Below, in pieces: positions 9,788-20,719 of a stretch of DNA of 64,000 bases. Origin of the DNA: Sphaerosporella brunnea. Taxonomy: Eukaryota > Ascomycota > Pezizomycetes > Pezizales > Pyronemataceae. The stretch is from contig VXIS01000007.1 in assembly GCA_008704415.1 (NCBI GenBank), forward strand, positions 248,001 to 312,000, read 5' to 3'. Made by a program: the position numbers and the translations under genes. The notes beneath the pieces are model-generated. The model saw nothing but the letters and a program-made list of their open reading frames with translations, was not told the DNA's origin and did no database searches. Each line of letters opens with the position of its first letter. The stretch's first letter is position 1.

Positions 9788-12700
9788 TTAGTGGCCGTAC
9801 CATCCGCCGCTAGATCCAGCGCCGGCATGGCGTCCGCTGCCTTGCGAGTATTGGCTTGGGATGGAGTACATAGAGTAGTAGTTCTGGCCCTGGGCGATAC
9901 CATAGCCTTGCTGGCCCTGGTGGGCACCGTGAAGGCCGGGGTTCAGATGAGAACCGTACATAGCGGGGTTCTGGGCCTGCTGCGCTCCCAATCCGACAGC
10001 ACCGCTAGTAGCCGATCCGGGACGTCCGGGCTGTGCCTGAAGGGAAGGCGTGGAGGAGGGACCCGTAGGAGGCTTGTTCTCGCCGAACTTCATATCGTCG
10101 TTCTGAGCCGGCTGACCACCCTGTTGTCCAACGGAAGCTCCCAGCTGCTGCTGATCCTGCGAGGGGCCACCCCGAGAACCAAGGAAGTTAGGGATTCCGT
10201 TACCGTAACCGCCGGCGGTCGCGTGCTGAGGCAACGTCTGCTGAGCGGCGCTGGTGTTCATACGGGAGTAGTCTGCAATGCCAACCATCGAATCACGGCC
10301 CTGAGCGGGGGACGCGAATCCGCCCAGTCCAGCAGGAGACGAGGAGTGGTCGGGGTACTGCTGCTGCGACGGCATGAACCCGCCATAGTACATGTTCTTA
10401 CCGAAGGGGTTGGGCTGCGAGTAGAAGTTCTTCACTGGTGTCAGCAAAAAGAAAGCAGATTATGTCGGAACGTGCTCACCTGGTGCATGAACTGGTTGTA
10501 ATAAGGGTGGAAGGGCTGCTGCATCGGATATTGACCCATGCCCTGGTGCTGCTGCTGAGTAGTTTGCACAGGAGCGGGGCTTGGAGTAGCATGACCACTG
10601 CCCTGATCACCGGCGGGACCACCATAACGAGCGCTTGGCTGCTGAACCTGTCCAGGGCCTGCGGAAGACGTGGGCACTTGACCGGACGTTTCAACGGCTC
10701 CACTCAGACCGCTTGATGCGCGCTGCTGCGAGGCACCAGCTTCCTGCTGAGCATGTGCTTGCTGAGCCTGCATGTAGCTCGAGTTACCGTATAGACCGAA
10801 TCCGGGGGGTTGGGATCGTTCGGTGTAGTAGTTGTAGTGCTGATCCTGCGCAGAGGAAACGCCACCAATACCAAGGTGGGAAGGCTGCTGCTGTTGAGGC
10901 TGCATGTACTGGGCATAGTTTTGCGGCTGGTTCTGCGACAGCTGCGCCTGAGGTTGAGTCGGGGGCTGCTGAGGGGTCGACTGCTGCATGTGAGCGTAGG
11001 AGTCGAATGGCTTGGTCTGGGGTTGCTCGGGGATTCCGTAGCGGTTGTACTGGGCAGCCAGCTGGGGATGGATTTGCTGGGTCATGCTCTGAGGGCCTAG
11101 AGGGGGCTGCGGGCTGGCCTGAGGCGGAGCGACTTGGGGTTGGCTGGGAAGGCCAGGCGCCTGCCGAGGAGTAGGAATTGAATCGATGACGGGGGCCACC
11201 GGCTGGGCTACGGGCATCTGAACAGGTGCAGTAGGAGGGAGAGAGACCGCAGGCTGAGCTACTGGAGACGGCTGAGAAGGTTGCACTACTGGTGCCGGGG
11301 GCTGCTCAACTTCGTCCTCATCGTCCAAATCTCCGGAAAGCCCCATACTGCCAAACTGAAGGCTCGTGCGAACTACATCCGCATGGTTGCCGGGCATAAC
11401 CACAGCTTCCTGCTGGTCGAGAATTGGTCGCCGGAAAGTACGACCGGGTGTGCCTTTGGATGCGGGCGGGAACTTGGCGGGAAGGGTGGGAGTTGCGGCT
11501 GACACCTGAGGGGTGACGCTGGAGGGGGGACTCTCGGGTACGGTGGAGGTTGCAACTGTGCTTGCCTGAGTGTCGGTAGGAGGAGGAGGGGCCGCATCTT
11601 CAAGCTTCTCGACGTTGTCTTCCGTCAACGCTTGCTGGGGTTCGGGAGTAGGTTCTTCGGGCTGTGCTTCGGTTTCCGGCTCTGGTTCCGGCTTGGGTTC
11701 CTCCTCTACAACAGGCTCTGGTTCCGACTCTGGGACTGGCTCTGGTTCCTTGGGTGCTTCAACGACAGGTTCGGGTTCAGCGGGGGGGGTAGGAGCTTTC
11801 TCGGGGGTAGGAAGCTGGGGAGATTTCTGTTGGACGACTGGCTTAGGAGCGGGGGGTGGAACCGCAGGCTTGAGCAGACTAGCCCAAGATCCCTTGGCAG
11901 ACGTAGTCGGGATAACCGAGGGCTTTGGGGCAGGCTTCTCAGTGGAGGCATCAAAAGTTCCCCATCCCTGGATATCATCGTCCTTTGAGTCAGTTCCCCA
12001 AGGATCCACAGTGTCCACAGCAGGAGTAGAAGCCGATTCGCCCCAAGCGATGGGGACATCTGAAGCGTTGGAAGCTTTGGTTTGGTGACGGGGAATGCCG
12101 TTGATGGCCCCGCCACGACCGCCGCGACCGCCTCGGCCGCCGCGTGACTCAAAGCCGCCACCACGACCTCGACCTCCGCGAGCACCGTCGAACGGCCTTC
12201 CGCCGCGAGCGGGACGAGCAGACTGGAACGAGTCGGCGTTCGAGGCTGCTGCCGGTTCCTGAGCCTTGTTGGATCGGGAGCGGTCCTTGCCCTTCTTCTT
12301 GACTTCACCCCATTGGGCAGCAGAACCTATCGGCAAGCAACGGAAAAGCGTCAGCTGATTGATCGGGAAAGAGCTCTGGATGCACAGTATCGCGGGGCAG
12401 CCATGAGTTTGATGAAATCATGGGATGGATGCAGCTACGGGGAACACGTGAAACAAAGGCTAATAGATGGAACAAGTACACTTAAAAGAAAGTAGGCCGG
12501 GGATGGTGGTGGTGGTGGTGGTTTGGGGGGGGGGGGGGGGCAATCTTGGTAGCAAAGCGGGAAGCATCAAGAAGAGGGAAACGGACCCTCAGTAATTCTG
12601 TCGACGGTAACCTCCAGGTTACCGTTGTTCTCCTGCAGCTCGAGAAGGATGTCCTCTGAGGACATGTTCGGGAACATCTCTTTGATGGACGATAGCTGGC

Positions 12701-12899
12701 TCGCATACTTCTTCTTCAAAAGACCCAGTTCTCCCTGGTCGTCAATGTTGTCGCCGTGTGCGTCTCCGTTGGTGGTGGAGTTGCGGGCAGCTCCGCGATA
12801 TCCTCCTCTGGATGCGAATGAGCTCCCGCCGCGACCGCCTCTGGAAGAGCCTCTGCCTCGGTTGCCCGACTGAGGCGGACGTGTCTGTACTTCCGACAT
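9788..12899 (-). CDS. DEF1: RNA polymerase II degradation factor 1 (Def1)
   Basis: Three exons: 12899-12587, 12326-10480 and 10429-9788, giving 933 residues. The N-terminus has an RGG-rich stretch, then a CUE domain at about residues 60-105 (LKKKYASQLSSIKEMFPN...NNGNLEVTVDRITEG). After the splice comes the family-typical SAAQWGEVKKKGKDRSRS. The rest is Pro/Glu-rich, then Gln-rich, as in Def1. In yeast, Def1 promotes ubiquitylation and removal of stalled RNA polymerase II; its CUE domain binds ubiquitin-like surfaces, and the Gln-rich tail is cleaved off when it enters the nucleus. Intron 1 is long for this window (260 nt) with an unusual GTCCGT donor and contains a GGT repeat and a 16-nt homopolymer. 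Intron 2 (50 nt) needs an AAG acceptor, because the nearby CAG would give an immediate stop. Confidence 0.85.
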
Positions 12900-14264
12900 G
12901 TGGTAAATTATTGTGTGTGCGTGGAATGGGGGTTGGATTTAGGGGGAGGGAAAGAAAGGAAGGAAGAAGGAAGAGAAGAAGAGACTGGGGGGGGGGAGTG
13001 TGTGTGTGTGTGGAATGGATGGATGGCGACGATGGCGTAGTGTAGCGTGAGATGGAGGTTAAGGTTGCTGTTGGGGGAAAATGGAGGTGTGGTCGTCAAG
13101 ATTGAGAGCCAAGAAGTTCGCGGAGCAAGGTTGGCTAGTGAGGGTTTTGGACGTACTAAAGTGGGCGTAAGGTGGGCAAGGTCAGTCGGTGGCTGCTAAG
13201 GTAAGGAAAGGCAGGAAGCAACGAAGCTCGCCAAACAGCACAGCACAGCAGCACAGCTTGGTATGGGGAGGGGGCGGCCAGGAATGCAATTGGGCGGAAC
13301 ACGGGCACGGAAGAGGCACTCTCACCTTGCGGTTGGCTGGCGGGGCGGGGGAGAGGAGTGAGCTGGGCGGCAGAAGAGGGCAAAGAGCGAAGATGCGCTG
13401 AGTTGTTGCTGGTTGGCACAGCGGACAAAACAATGAGATCACGAAAGTCAGGCTTGGAGACAGTGCGCGGCGAGGCTGCTGCGGCGGGGGCAAAAATGCC
13501 CTCAACGCAAAGCGGCAAATGGAAAGGAAATTCGGCTGCCCTTGTTTCTGCCTCTTCTTTGCTTTTGGCTTGCCAGAGCATCTATGTGCTTAGGTACTGT
13601 GCGTGCCCTTTGCCTCTCGAAACGTTGTTTCATGATCCACGTGCCACGAGCGGTTAGGGTTACACGGCAGGCACCTCAAACTCGAGACTCGCCTTGCATC
13701 GTCCAGAGCACGAATAGCTAGCACCTCAAGCACAATACATCTCGCACATACCCACTCTGTGTCAGCACGGCACGCTGCTCTAACTCACCCAGATCACGCG
13801 ATGCTGATGCTGATGCTGCAGCTCTGTGAACCGCAGATCATCCACCGCCCCTCCAACCCCACATCTCCAGGGGCACAACAACAACAACACCACCTGTGTG
13901 TTGTCCCCCTGCCCCCCATCATCCCGTAGAGCATACGTATCACGTCCACCCCATAACAAAATGCTACTTAGCCCTGAATTACATCAAAGCCATCGCAACC
14001 AACGACGTCTCACCGAAACAATCACCTGCCCGGAGGGTGTGAACTTTCGCTGGCCATACGTATTGTCCAATATTTATGCACGCAACCCCACGCTGACGCC
14101 CTACGCGGCGTTCCCCAGAAATCCTGCGGCTGCACTTATTTACAGTTTCCGGAACAACTGAAAAAGAAAAACACCATAAACGCCAGAACCAGAAGTAATA
14201 ACGCAAATGCAAGAAAGCCCCCCCAAATAAACAATTCCTGTCCAATCCCACCCTACAACGCCTG
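12900..14264. other. Intergenic stretch between DEF1 and the next minus-strand gene
   Basis: Pyrimidine-rich on the DEF1 sense strand just upstream of its ATG, with a G9/GT repeat near 12987-13010 (+ strand). The rest should hold the DEF1 promoter and the 3' end of the neighbouring gene. The overlapping ORFs at 13156-13657 are low-complexity or antisense to each other. No gene seen. Confidence 0.5.
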
Positions 14265-15443
14265 CTACACAGCCAGTTTCTCGGCGGGAATGGCGTCCTT
14301 GAACATCTCGCGGAACACATCGAGGTGCTCCGCCACTTCACCCCTCCGGAGGATTGAGAGGCTTTCTCTAGGCTGCTGCGGCACGGTAGAGACTCCCAAA
14401 TGCTCCGAGAACCGCCTCCTCATGACCTCCGCAACGACCTTTGCGTCTGCCAAGTTGTCTTGCGCCAGACACCTGTGCGCTAGCTCAATCCCCATCTGTG
14501 CGTACCTATGCCTTCGCTTCTCGGGGAGGTCGGCCCACCATTGAGCCGGCTTCGCATCGATGAACGCGATAAACGCTAGGCCGGGCCGCACACTCTCCCC
14601 AAAACGTAGATGAATCATCGCGTGCTCGGCTCTGTTCAGCGCCCATTGGTCGGCGGTAGCAAGCAACCGCGCAAACTGGGGAGCCGAGAGCTTTCCGGTC
14701 TTTTTGGCGGCAGCGCACAGCTCCCGCCCAACGACTCCCAGCTTCTGCACCAGCTGCTGAGTATCCGTCGACACCGCCAAGGTACCATAAAACTTGAAAA
14801 ATATCTGCACCGCCCTTTCCAGGCTGATTTGTTTCTCGATTTGTCTGACGAGGGACCTAGCCAGTGTCTTCTGCGGACCATCCCTTTCCAGAACCCAGCG
14901 CACCAACAAATCGTCCTTTCCTTCCCGGGCCAGAGCAACCATCAAATGTCCGCTGAAAGACGGATGGCTCAAAAAGTCATTTGGCTGCTCCAGCAGCCCG
15001 GCGGTAACAAGTCCCTTCAGCATCCGCGAACCGCCGGATTCCGGAATATCACTCTTGAGGTCGTTGTAGCGCGCCAGACAGGAGCGTGCGAGCTCCAGGT
15101 TCGCGGTTCCGAGGGCCACGTGCTCCTCAAACACCGCGACCGGGTCGAGTAGGTACCGTTTGATACGCTGCTCTCTTTGCTTTCGCGCTTCCTCTGGAGA
15201 GGGTACGAAAGGTGCCATTTTGAGGATATTGCCGATATGGGCGTTCGGGGAGGAGTAGGGAGCTTTCGGATCATGGGCTGCACCGGATTCGTTTGCGAGG
15301 TGCTGTCGGAATGAGTCTTGAACCGCGCGGAGGAGCGTATGCGACTGGCCAGGGGTCAGAGGTAGCGGCGGATGGAGGGCTGCAGTGAGGTTCTTGAGCA
15401 AGCTCGTAGCGGCGGAGATGCGGGGGGCGTGGGTGGGATTCAT
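14265..15443 (-). CDS. Uncharacterised predicted alpha-helical protein
   Basis: A single open frame of 392 codons with an ATG start and no intron. The sequence is almost entirely amphipathic helices (for example KTLARSLVRQIEKQISLERA and HRCLAQDNLADAKVVAEVMR), which suggests an alpha-solenoid of the kind found in fungal mitochondrial RNA-associated proteins. The first ~35 residues are low in acidic residues and could be a mitochondrial presequence, but they are not strongly Arg-rich. I recognise no named domain. Codon use and absence of interruptions make it a real gene; function unknown. Confidence 0.6.
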   Translation of the reverse strand: MNPTHAPRISAATSLLKNLTAALHPPLPLTPGQSHTLLRAVQDSFRQHLANESGAAHDPKAPYSSPNAHIGNILKMAPFVPSPEEARKQREQRIKRYLLDPVAVFEEHVALGTANLELARSCLARYNDLKSDIPESGGSRMLKGLVTAGLLEQPNDFLSHPSFSGHLMVALAREGKDDLLVRWVLERDGPQKTLARSLVRQIEKQISLERAVQIFFKFYGTLAVSTDTQQLVQKLGVVGRELCAAAKKTGKLSAPQFARLLATADQWALNRAEHAMIHLRFGESVRPGLAFIAFIDAKPAQWWADLPEKRRHRYAQMGIELAHRCLAQDNLADAKVVAEVMRRRFSEHLGVSTVPQQPRESLSILRRGEVAEHLDVFREMFKDAIPAEKLAV

Positions 15444-16121
15444 GATTGCTGTGTCGATTTGGCGACGGACGACGACAAAGGTGGGGTGGAAACCGTGCGT
15501 ACCCTGCGGCCCCTGCCTTGGTCGTGGTTTGGTTTAGTCACGCAGGTGAAACCCTAGACCCCAATGTTCGCCTGGAGAAACATGCCGTCATCATGGCCTC
15601 TTCTGGGGAAGCCCGCCCTGGAGCTCAATTCATTTCTCATTGGTCCGCACTCCAGCTTGGGGAAATAAGAAGGCTGCTGCTGCTGCAACTCTTCATAATC
15701 GAAACACGACCAGGAAGGCCTCATCCATAATTAATTACAATAGCACTCTGCGTTCTTAATCAACGGATGGACCGGTGATAGTAATCTATCTACCAAGTAC
15801 TTGCTTACTTAAGAGGTATGTACCGATGAAGCCGGCAAGATCAATGCTGCTCGCAAGATGTCGCACTGCGGATACGAGGCCAACCGGCCAGTCGCTGTGG
15901 GCCATCTCCACATCTGCGAGGTGTACCTACTTACCCATCCAGGCTGCAGATCTTCCCGGTTGCAACCTTGACCAGCCATCCAGCCATCTTAACCTTTCAA
16001 GCACATAAAGGGCAGCCACCATCCGCACCTCCAATGTCGCCTTCCTTCCTTTCACCTCCTCCCCCCAACTGATCGATCACCATAATTCACCCTAACCACA
16101 CCACCACAAATTACCATCACG
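15444..16121. other. Divergent promoter region
   Basis: Lies between the minus-strand helical-protein gene and the plus-strand HVA1 gene, so it should drive both. It contains an ATTGG (inverted CCAAT) box near 15639 and a pyrimidine-rich leader at about 16020-16120 just before the HVA1 ATG. No gene seen. Confidence 0.5.
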
Positions 16122-16941
16122 ATGTCTGACTCTCCCATCAAACAAGGCGACGAAGGTGTGAAAATCCACCCCCCCCCCCCCCTTTTCCCCATCACTCGTA
16201 GCTCATGCTCCAGTCTCCTGGAAATGGGGCTCGGGCAACCCCTCCGGCACGGTAGCGGAAATCAAAACCTCCGGCAAGCTCGAGATCGAGACTGCCGGAA
16301 AAAAGGTCCACAAAAATTCTGACGCTGAAAATCCAGCTGTCCACGTTGCCCGAGAAGGCAATGATGTCGTAAAGCGAGCCAGCGAGCTTACGAAGGAAAA
16401 TGGTGCGGCTTCCACCGAAGAGCCCAAGACTGAGGGCCAAGAAACGAAGAAGGTGGAGGAGAAGGAGAAGGGCGAGGAGAAGGGCGAGGAGAAGGGCGAG
16501 GAGAAACCGGGCGAGAAGGAGGGGGAGAAGGAGGATCGGGAAATGAAGGAAGCTTCACAGTCTGAAAAAGGCACTGCGACGACTCTCACGGGCTCTAAGA
16601 GGGAACGAGTTGAGACGCCGCTTGCAGAGGAGGCAGAGAAGCCAATGGAAGAGAAGAAAGTGGAGGAAGAGGTTAGTGCGGAGAAGGATACCGGGAAGGA
16701 AGTGAAGAGGGCCAAAGTCGAGGGCGAGGCTAGTGTGAAGCATGAGGGCCGCGACCAGCAAGACAAAGCTAAGTTCGTAAGCAACGAGAAGGTGGCTGAT
16801 AAAGTCGCCGAGGCTATCGAGACTTCGCCGGTGAAGACACCTAAGAAGAAGACGGCGACTAAGGCCAAGAAGGGAGGAGAGGATTGTCCGGCCACTTACA
16901 CGGACACTCCGGCAACAAGAACTCGGTCTAAGGCCTCATAA
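16122..16941 (+). CDS. HVA1-family TUDOR-like domain protein
   Basis: Two exons, 16122-16155 and 16214-16941, giving 253 residues. The 58-nt intron (donor GTGTGA, acceptor CAG) has a 14-C tract 13 nt after the donor. Splicing restores VSWKWGSGNPSGTVAEI, then GKKVHKNSD and NPAVHVAREGNDVVKRASEL, which match the fungal hypervirulence-associated (HVA1) TUDOR domain at about residues 11-80. The remainder is highly charged, rich in Lys and Glu, with tandem EEKG units near residues 95-110 and a basic C-terminus (KTPKKKTATKAKKGG) that could bind nucleic acid or direct nuclear import. The molecular role of the family is not well defined. Confidence 0.8.
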
Positions 16942-17342
16942 ACGGATGTCGTATGAGGTGAGTTTGCTGTGCTGTCCAGCTGAGACAGATGTGCTAAATT
17001 TTTCAGGCAAAGACTGTTCCAGTTTGCTTTGCGGGCACAAAAGTGGAAGGGCGTCCGGTCTAGTGGTCGGTGTGTTGTAATCAATCGCAATTCCAAATTG
17101 ATTCAAGGGTATTATGTATAGAGATCTGGCCGGACTCCATGGAATGTGTGTTCACGCCGTTGGTCGAATAATCGGTATTGAGTTCCGCAAAGTGCGCCGC
17201 CGATACTGCCTATGATACATGACATGAAAAAACCTCCTCGCCCATCCAATCCGGGAACGACAGAATATGGCATTACCGTCTACTCTGAAACCCAGCGTTG
17301 GGTATCTACTCTGCCCCATCCATCTCTAATCAATCGTGGCAA
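16942..17342. other. Convergent 3' region
   Basis: Space between the ends of the HVA1 gene (+) and the deubiquitinase gene (-), probably both 3' untranslated regions and terminators. A GTGAGT...TTTTTCAG pair near 16958-17007 could be a small 3'-UTR intron of the HVA1 transcript. No gene seen. Confidence 0.45.
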
Positions 17343-19324
17343 TCAAATCGGATCTTCATCCCGTTCCCGTTGGTAGAAGAGAACATAAACCTCTTTCTGC
17401 ATCCCTAGAACATCGCTCGTGCGTGCTTCTTTGATCTTATCGTCACTTATTCTCCACCACCTGTCATTTGCCCTCTTTTTCTTCAGCTTCTTAGCGGCCT
17501 TCGCCTGTTTTTCCAGCTCCGAGGGGGTCGGTGTCGGCGACCTCGAGAACTCCGCACTTGCATGTTGCAGAGCGATGGATGACCGAGGCGTGTCCTTGGT
17601 GGCAGCATCAGAATTTGTCAACCATGACGGTGAGCGGGTAGGCACATTAACGGAGAGCCTTGAATTCTCCGAAAAGGGGGTTGAGGCGTCCGTAGCCTGT
17701 GAGCTTTCCGACAGCCTCACAGTGGAGGCGTTCAGAGGTGTCGAAGGTAATGGGGTGGCCGGGCTGGAAGGCACCGGTGTTGGTAAAGCGAATGGCGGGC
17801 GTGCTACGATTTGGCGGCGGAAACACTCGTAGTGTCCGCTGTCGTGGCCGCCCTTGTGCGTTACCATGCACAGGAGACGATATCTTTTCCGGTCGAGAAT
17901 ACCGCCCATCTGTAACATCTCTTCGAAGGAAACCTTGGCTCCGTTCTTGCGTGAATAGGTATCATAAATAGAGCGGGATAGGTGCAGTGCGATGATGTCC
18001 GGGTAGTCCTGGATCCGTGTCCGTTTGGCGATCCGAGATCGGGGTGCGTCTTTCTCCGGGAGATCTATGTCATTAGGAGGCTTTTCTGGATCCATTTCTA
18101 TTGCTTGCTGTAAACGGGATATCCAGTCCTCAAGCTCTTGTCGCTTTTCGGGCCGGGCACTCGCATGCCTGAGTTGGAAAGTGGTAATGGCATGTAAAAG
18201 GGTACATTTAGCACACTTGAAGCCGTCAATGTATTCGGTGGAGAGGGTGCCTTCAATGCACTCGGAAAGTGAAGTAGAGCTCTGGCACACAACCCATCAG
18301 GTATCTTATCTTCCATTCAATAAAAACACAGGAGGAGGAGGAGGAGGAGGAGAAGGAGGAGGAGAAGGAGGAGGAACATAAGCAGTGAAAACACACCTTC
18401 TGTGGGACGGGAAGAGTGAGGACAACAAAAGTGGAAACCGTCGGCTTTGGCGTGAATTGACAGGTTTGACATTCGATCTCGGACACCAACCTTCCCTCAA
18501 GCGGAATTCCATCGAACTCGGATTCCTGCTGCCTCTGCTCCACGGAGGGCTTTTCCTCATCCTCAAGCCTTGGAGGTTCAATCACCACCGTCGCTTCTTC
18601 CTCGCCTGCTTCTTCCAGTACTTCTTCAATCGCCTGCTGGCTCAACACCCGTGGGGAATTATCTTCCCGCTCCAGCTTCCTTAGCCGATGGTGTTCCTCC
18701 GCAAGCGTCTCCACCACCACCTGCAAGAATTCATGCGCATCCTGTTGCGCGCGGGATATCCGCTTCCGAAACACCCGTTCCAGGGCATTTAGAAACGGCC
18801 GGTTCGATATCGTTTTCCTCCCCGAGATTGGACGTTCATTCAACTCTGCCACCCACCATCAGCTTCCAGTGTTCTCCCATATCTACTACCACCGGGCGGA
18901 CCCACTGTCCAGAATATCCTTCAGCGCCGCCATCAAGAACGGTTTCCGGTCAATCATGATCTCGTCGTCACCTCCGAGCCCCCCACATTGCCTCGCCGCG
19001 CTCGTTCGCTGACTCAAGTACGTCCTCAGATCCTCCAGTCCCGCAAGCGCTTGTAGAATCGAGTTAATCTAACCACAGCGCAATCAGCACACACTCCCGG
19101 AACCAGGAAAGATCATCAGAGGGGAGTGGTACAAAACAATCATTCGCCGGGTTTGCCAGACCGACTACTCCCTTTTTTCTGTGTTTCGAAGACCCCTCAG
19201 CGCTGGTGTCGATAAACCATGTTGGGCCAAAGACGTAGACGAGTGTGACGGCGGCGAGCGATGCGGTGGCGGCATAAGCCAGAGTGACGCCTTTTGCGGC
19301 CGAGGCCGATGACTGTGGCGGCAT
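17343..19324 (-). CDS. Membrane-anchored ubiquitin carboxyl-terminal hydrolase, Ubp16-like
   Basis: Four exons: 19324-19133, 19068-18906, 18845-18397 and 18281-17343, giving 580 residues; introns 64, 60 and 115 nt. A hydrophobic helix at about residues 14-33 (YAATASLAAVTLVYVFG) precedes the catalytic domain. Splicing across intron 1 makes the Cys box GLANPANDCFINSILQAL, with the nucleophile at Cys63. The QQDAHEFLQ box follows in exon 3, two CxxC pairs (EIECQTC and FKCAKC) form the zinc ribbon, and the His box is GGHDSGHYECF with His418. This is a complete USP/C19 fold. The N-terminal anchor is the arrangement of yeast Ubp16, which sits on the mitochondrial outer membrane; that location is inferred here. 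The C-terminal part has a Ser/Pro-rich insert and a Lys-rich coil. It shares a 419-bp divergent promoter with bL9m. Intron 3 contains a CCT-type repeat on the sense strand. Confidence 0.85.
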
Positions 19325-19743
19325 AGTACTGTGGTGCTGCTGCTTTTTCGGCTAGATCGTACCCTCAACGCTGATATTTCGTGGTGGTGATATTCGTTTT
19401 CGGGAGCGGATGGTAGAGATTCGCAGAATATCAACTTCCCGGCAGTGCGCGTCCATAGATATGTAGGTAGGTGTGGGGTACATTTATCAATGTCCACATG
19501 AAGACGTGAAATGGTCCTCTCCTCCGCAGGCTCAACTCCAACATGAATACCAAACACCCGGAAAAATCCCCATGCCGTAGTCTATTCAATCCGTGAATAC
19601 ACACACTTTGTAGTTATTACATAAGTACTTAAAACTTGCACTTCGTCCCAAACTTCGCTTGTCGTGACGTGCCAAGCCGAAACTTCACCACCAAAGATAC
19701 GTAGAACATCTTCAACCACGTCCCACCGCAGTTCGCAGTAGCA
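19325..19743. promoter_or_regulatory. Divergent promoter between the Ubp16-like gene and bL9m
   Basis: 419 bp separates the two ATGs, which point away from each other. Both genes would be transcribed from here; both products are linked to mitochondria by family knowledge, which makes co-regulation plausible but unproven. No specific binding site is claimed. Confidence 0.45.
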
Positions 19744-20561
19744 ATGTCCCTATTCACCGCGCCGACCTGCCGGTCCTGCCTGGCGCGTCTCGCCGCCGCC
19801 GCCGCCGCAGGGCCAACCCAACAGATCCGCACGAAATCGACGAAGCTGAACAAGTCCTCAGGTTCGCTGATGGTGCGTCTACTGATCGACATTCCCAAGG
19901 TCGGACGCAAAGGCGCAATTGTGTCGGTTGCGCGTGGAATGATGCGCAGTTCGTTTCCCCTTTCCCTCAGTTTCACAAACCCGTACCCCCCCCCCCCCCC
20001 TTATCCAAAAGGCTGAGAATGAGTGAATGGTAGACTTCCTCTACCCGCGTGCAAAGGCCGAATACATCACCGCCGCCGCGCTGAAGCACATTCCGCCTGA
20101 GGAGTACAATCCCGTCCCCGACATCTCCTTTCCGCCCGACTTGGAGGAAGGCAGTACGCCGGCGGTTTCTCTTAACTTGCTTAAGGCACCTCCCTCATCC
20201 CCCTCGGGAAGGCTGGGCTAATTGTCGAGAGTAATAGCCCGCACACACCGTTTCCCTTCTTGAGTCGTTCCTTCCCGAGAGTATCTTGTTCACGCGGCCA
20301 ACGATTACTCCCACCGAGCCTACGATCCATGGTTCCATCTCTACGGCGGATATTTGCAGTGCCGTGCGGGCGATCGCGAATGCGAGCGGCGAGGAGGCTA
20401 GCAGAGTCGCCGTTAACCCGGACATGATCAGTTTCTTGGGCAACTTCGAGAGTGATAAGGTGAAGACGCTTGGAGAGCATCCGTTCGAGATTCGCTTCAA
20501 GGGTGCGGTAAAGCCAGTTGTTAGAAAAGTGGTCATTACGCAACAGATCTCGTTGGAGTAG
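19744..20561 (+). CDS. MRPL50: Mitochondrial large-subunit ribosomal protein bL9m
   Basis: Three exons, 19744-19948, 20034-20164 and 20238-20561, giving 219 residues. After an Arg/Ala-rich presequence (about residues 1-33) comes the L9 N-domain signature RLLIDIPKVGRKGAIVSVARG, continued by splicing into MMRNFLYPRAKAEYIT. Exon 3 joins as VSLLESFLPESILFTRPTI and ends in a C-terminal domain with FEIRFKGAVKPVVRKVV. Intron 1 (85 nt) has a GTTCGT donor and a 16-C tract. Intron 2 (73 nt) has a weak GTTTCT donor and a TAG acceptor, chosen because it is the only pairing that keeps frame and recovers the L9-like sequence. Exon 2 read on without splicing runs into a stop at 20221. Confidence 0.8.
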
Positions 20562-20719
20562 AGCCGCTGGTGTAGGTGGGTGTATAGATTGTAAATTAGA
20601 TGCGATAAAAGGTGGAGCGTCACTCGAGAAGAGATGTTGATATCATTTACCGGTTGTTATATTGAGCAAACTTTTCCCGCGCTCAAAGGTTCAGGCCCAT
20701 TTCTATCCAATCATTCCCG

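Noticed and set aside
9791..10501. 236-codon plus-strand ORF
   Set aside because: Antisense to DEF1 exon 3 and crosses its intron; DEF1 is supported by CUE domain and splicing.
11570..12088. 172-codon Ser/Gly-rich plus-strand ORF
   Set aside because: It lies antisense to the DEF1 Pro/Glu-rich coding region and is the mirror of that low-complexity sequence.
16203..16895. 230-codon Ser/Phe-rich minus-strand ORF
   Set aside because: Mirror image of the Lys/Glu-rich HVA1-family gene, whose TUDOR domain is recognisable.
18846..18901. GTCCGC donor for Ubp16-like intron 2
   Set aside because: Leaves the wrong phase; the GTGGGT donor four bases upstream keeps frame and gives ILDKLNERPIS.
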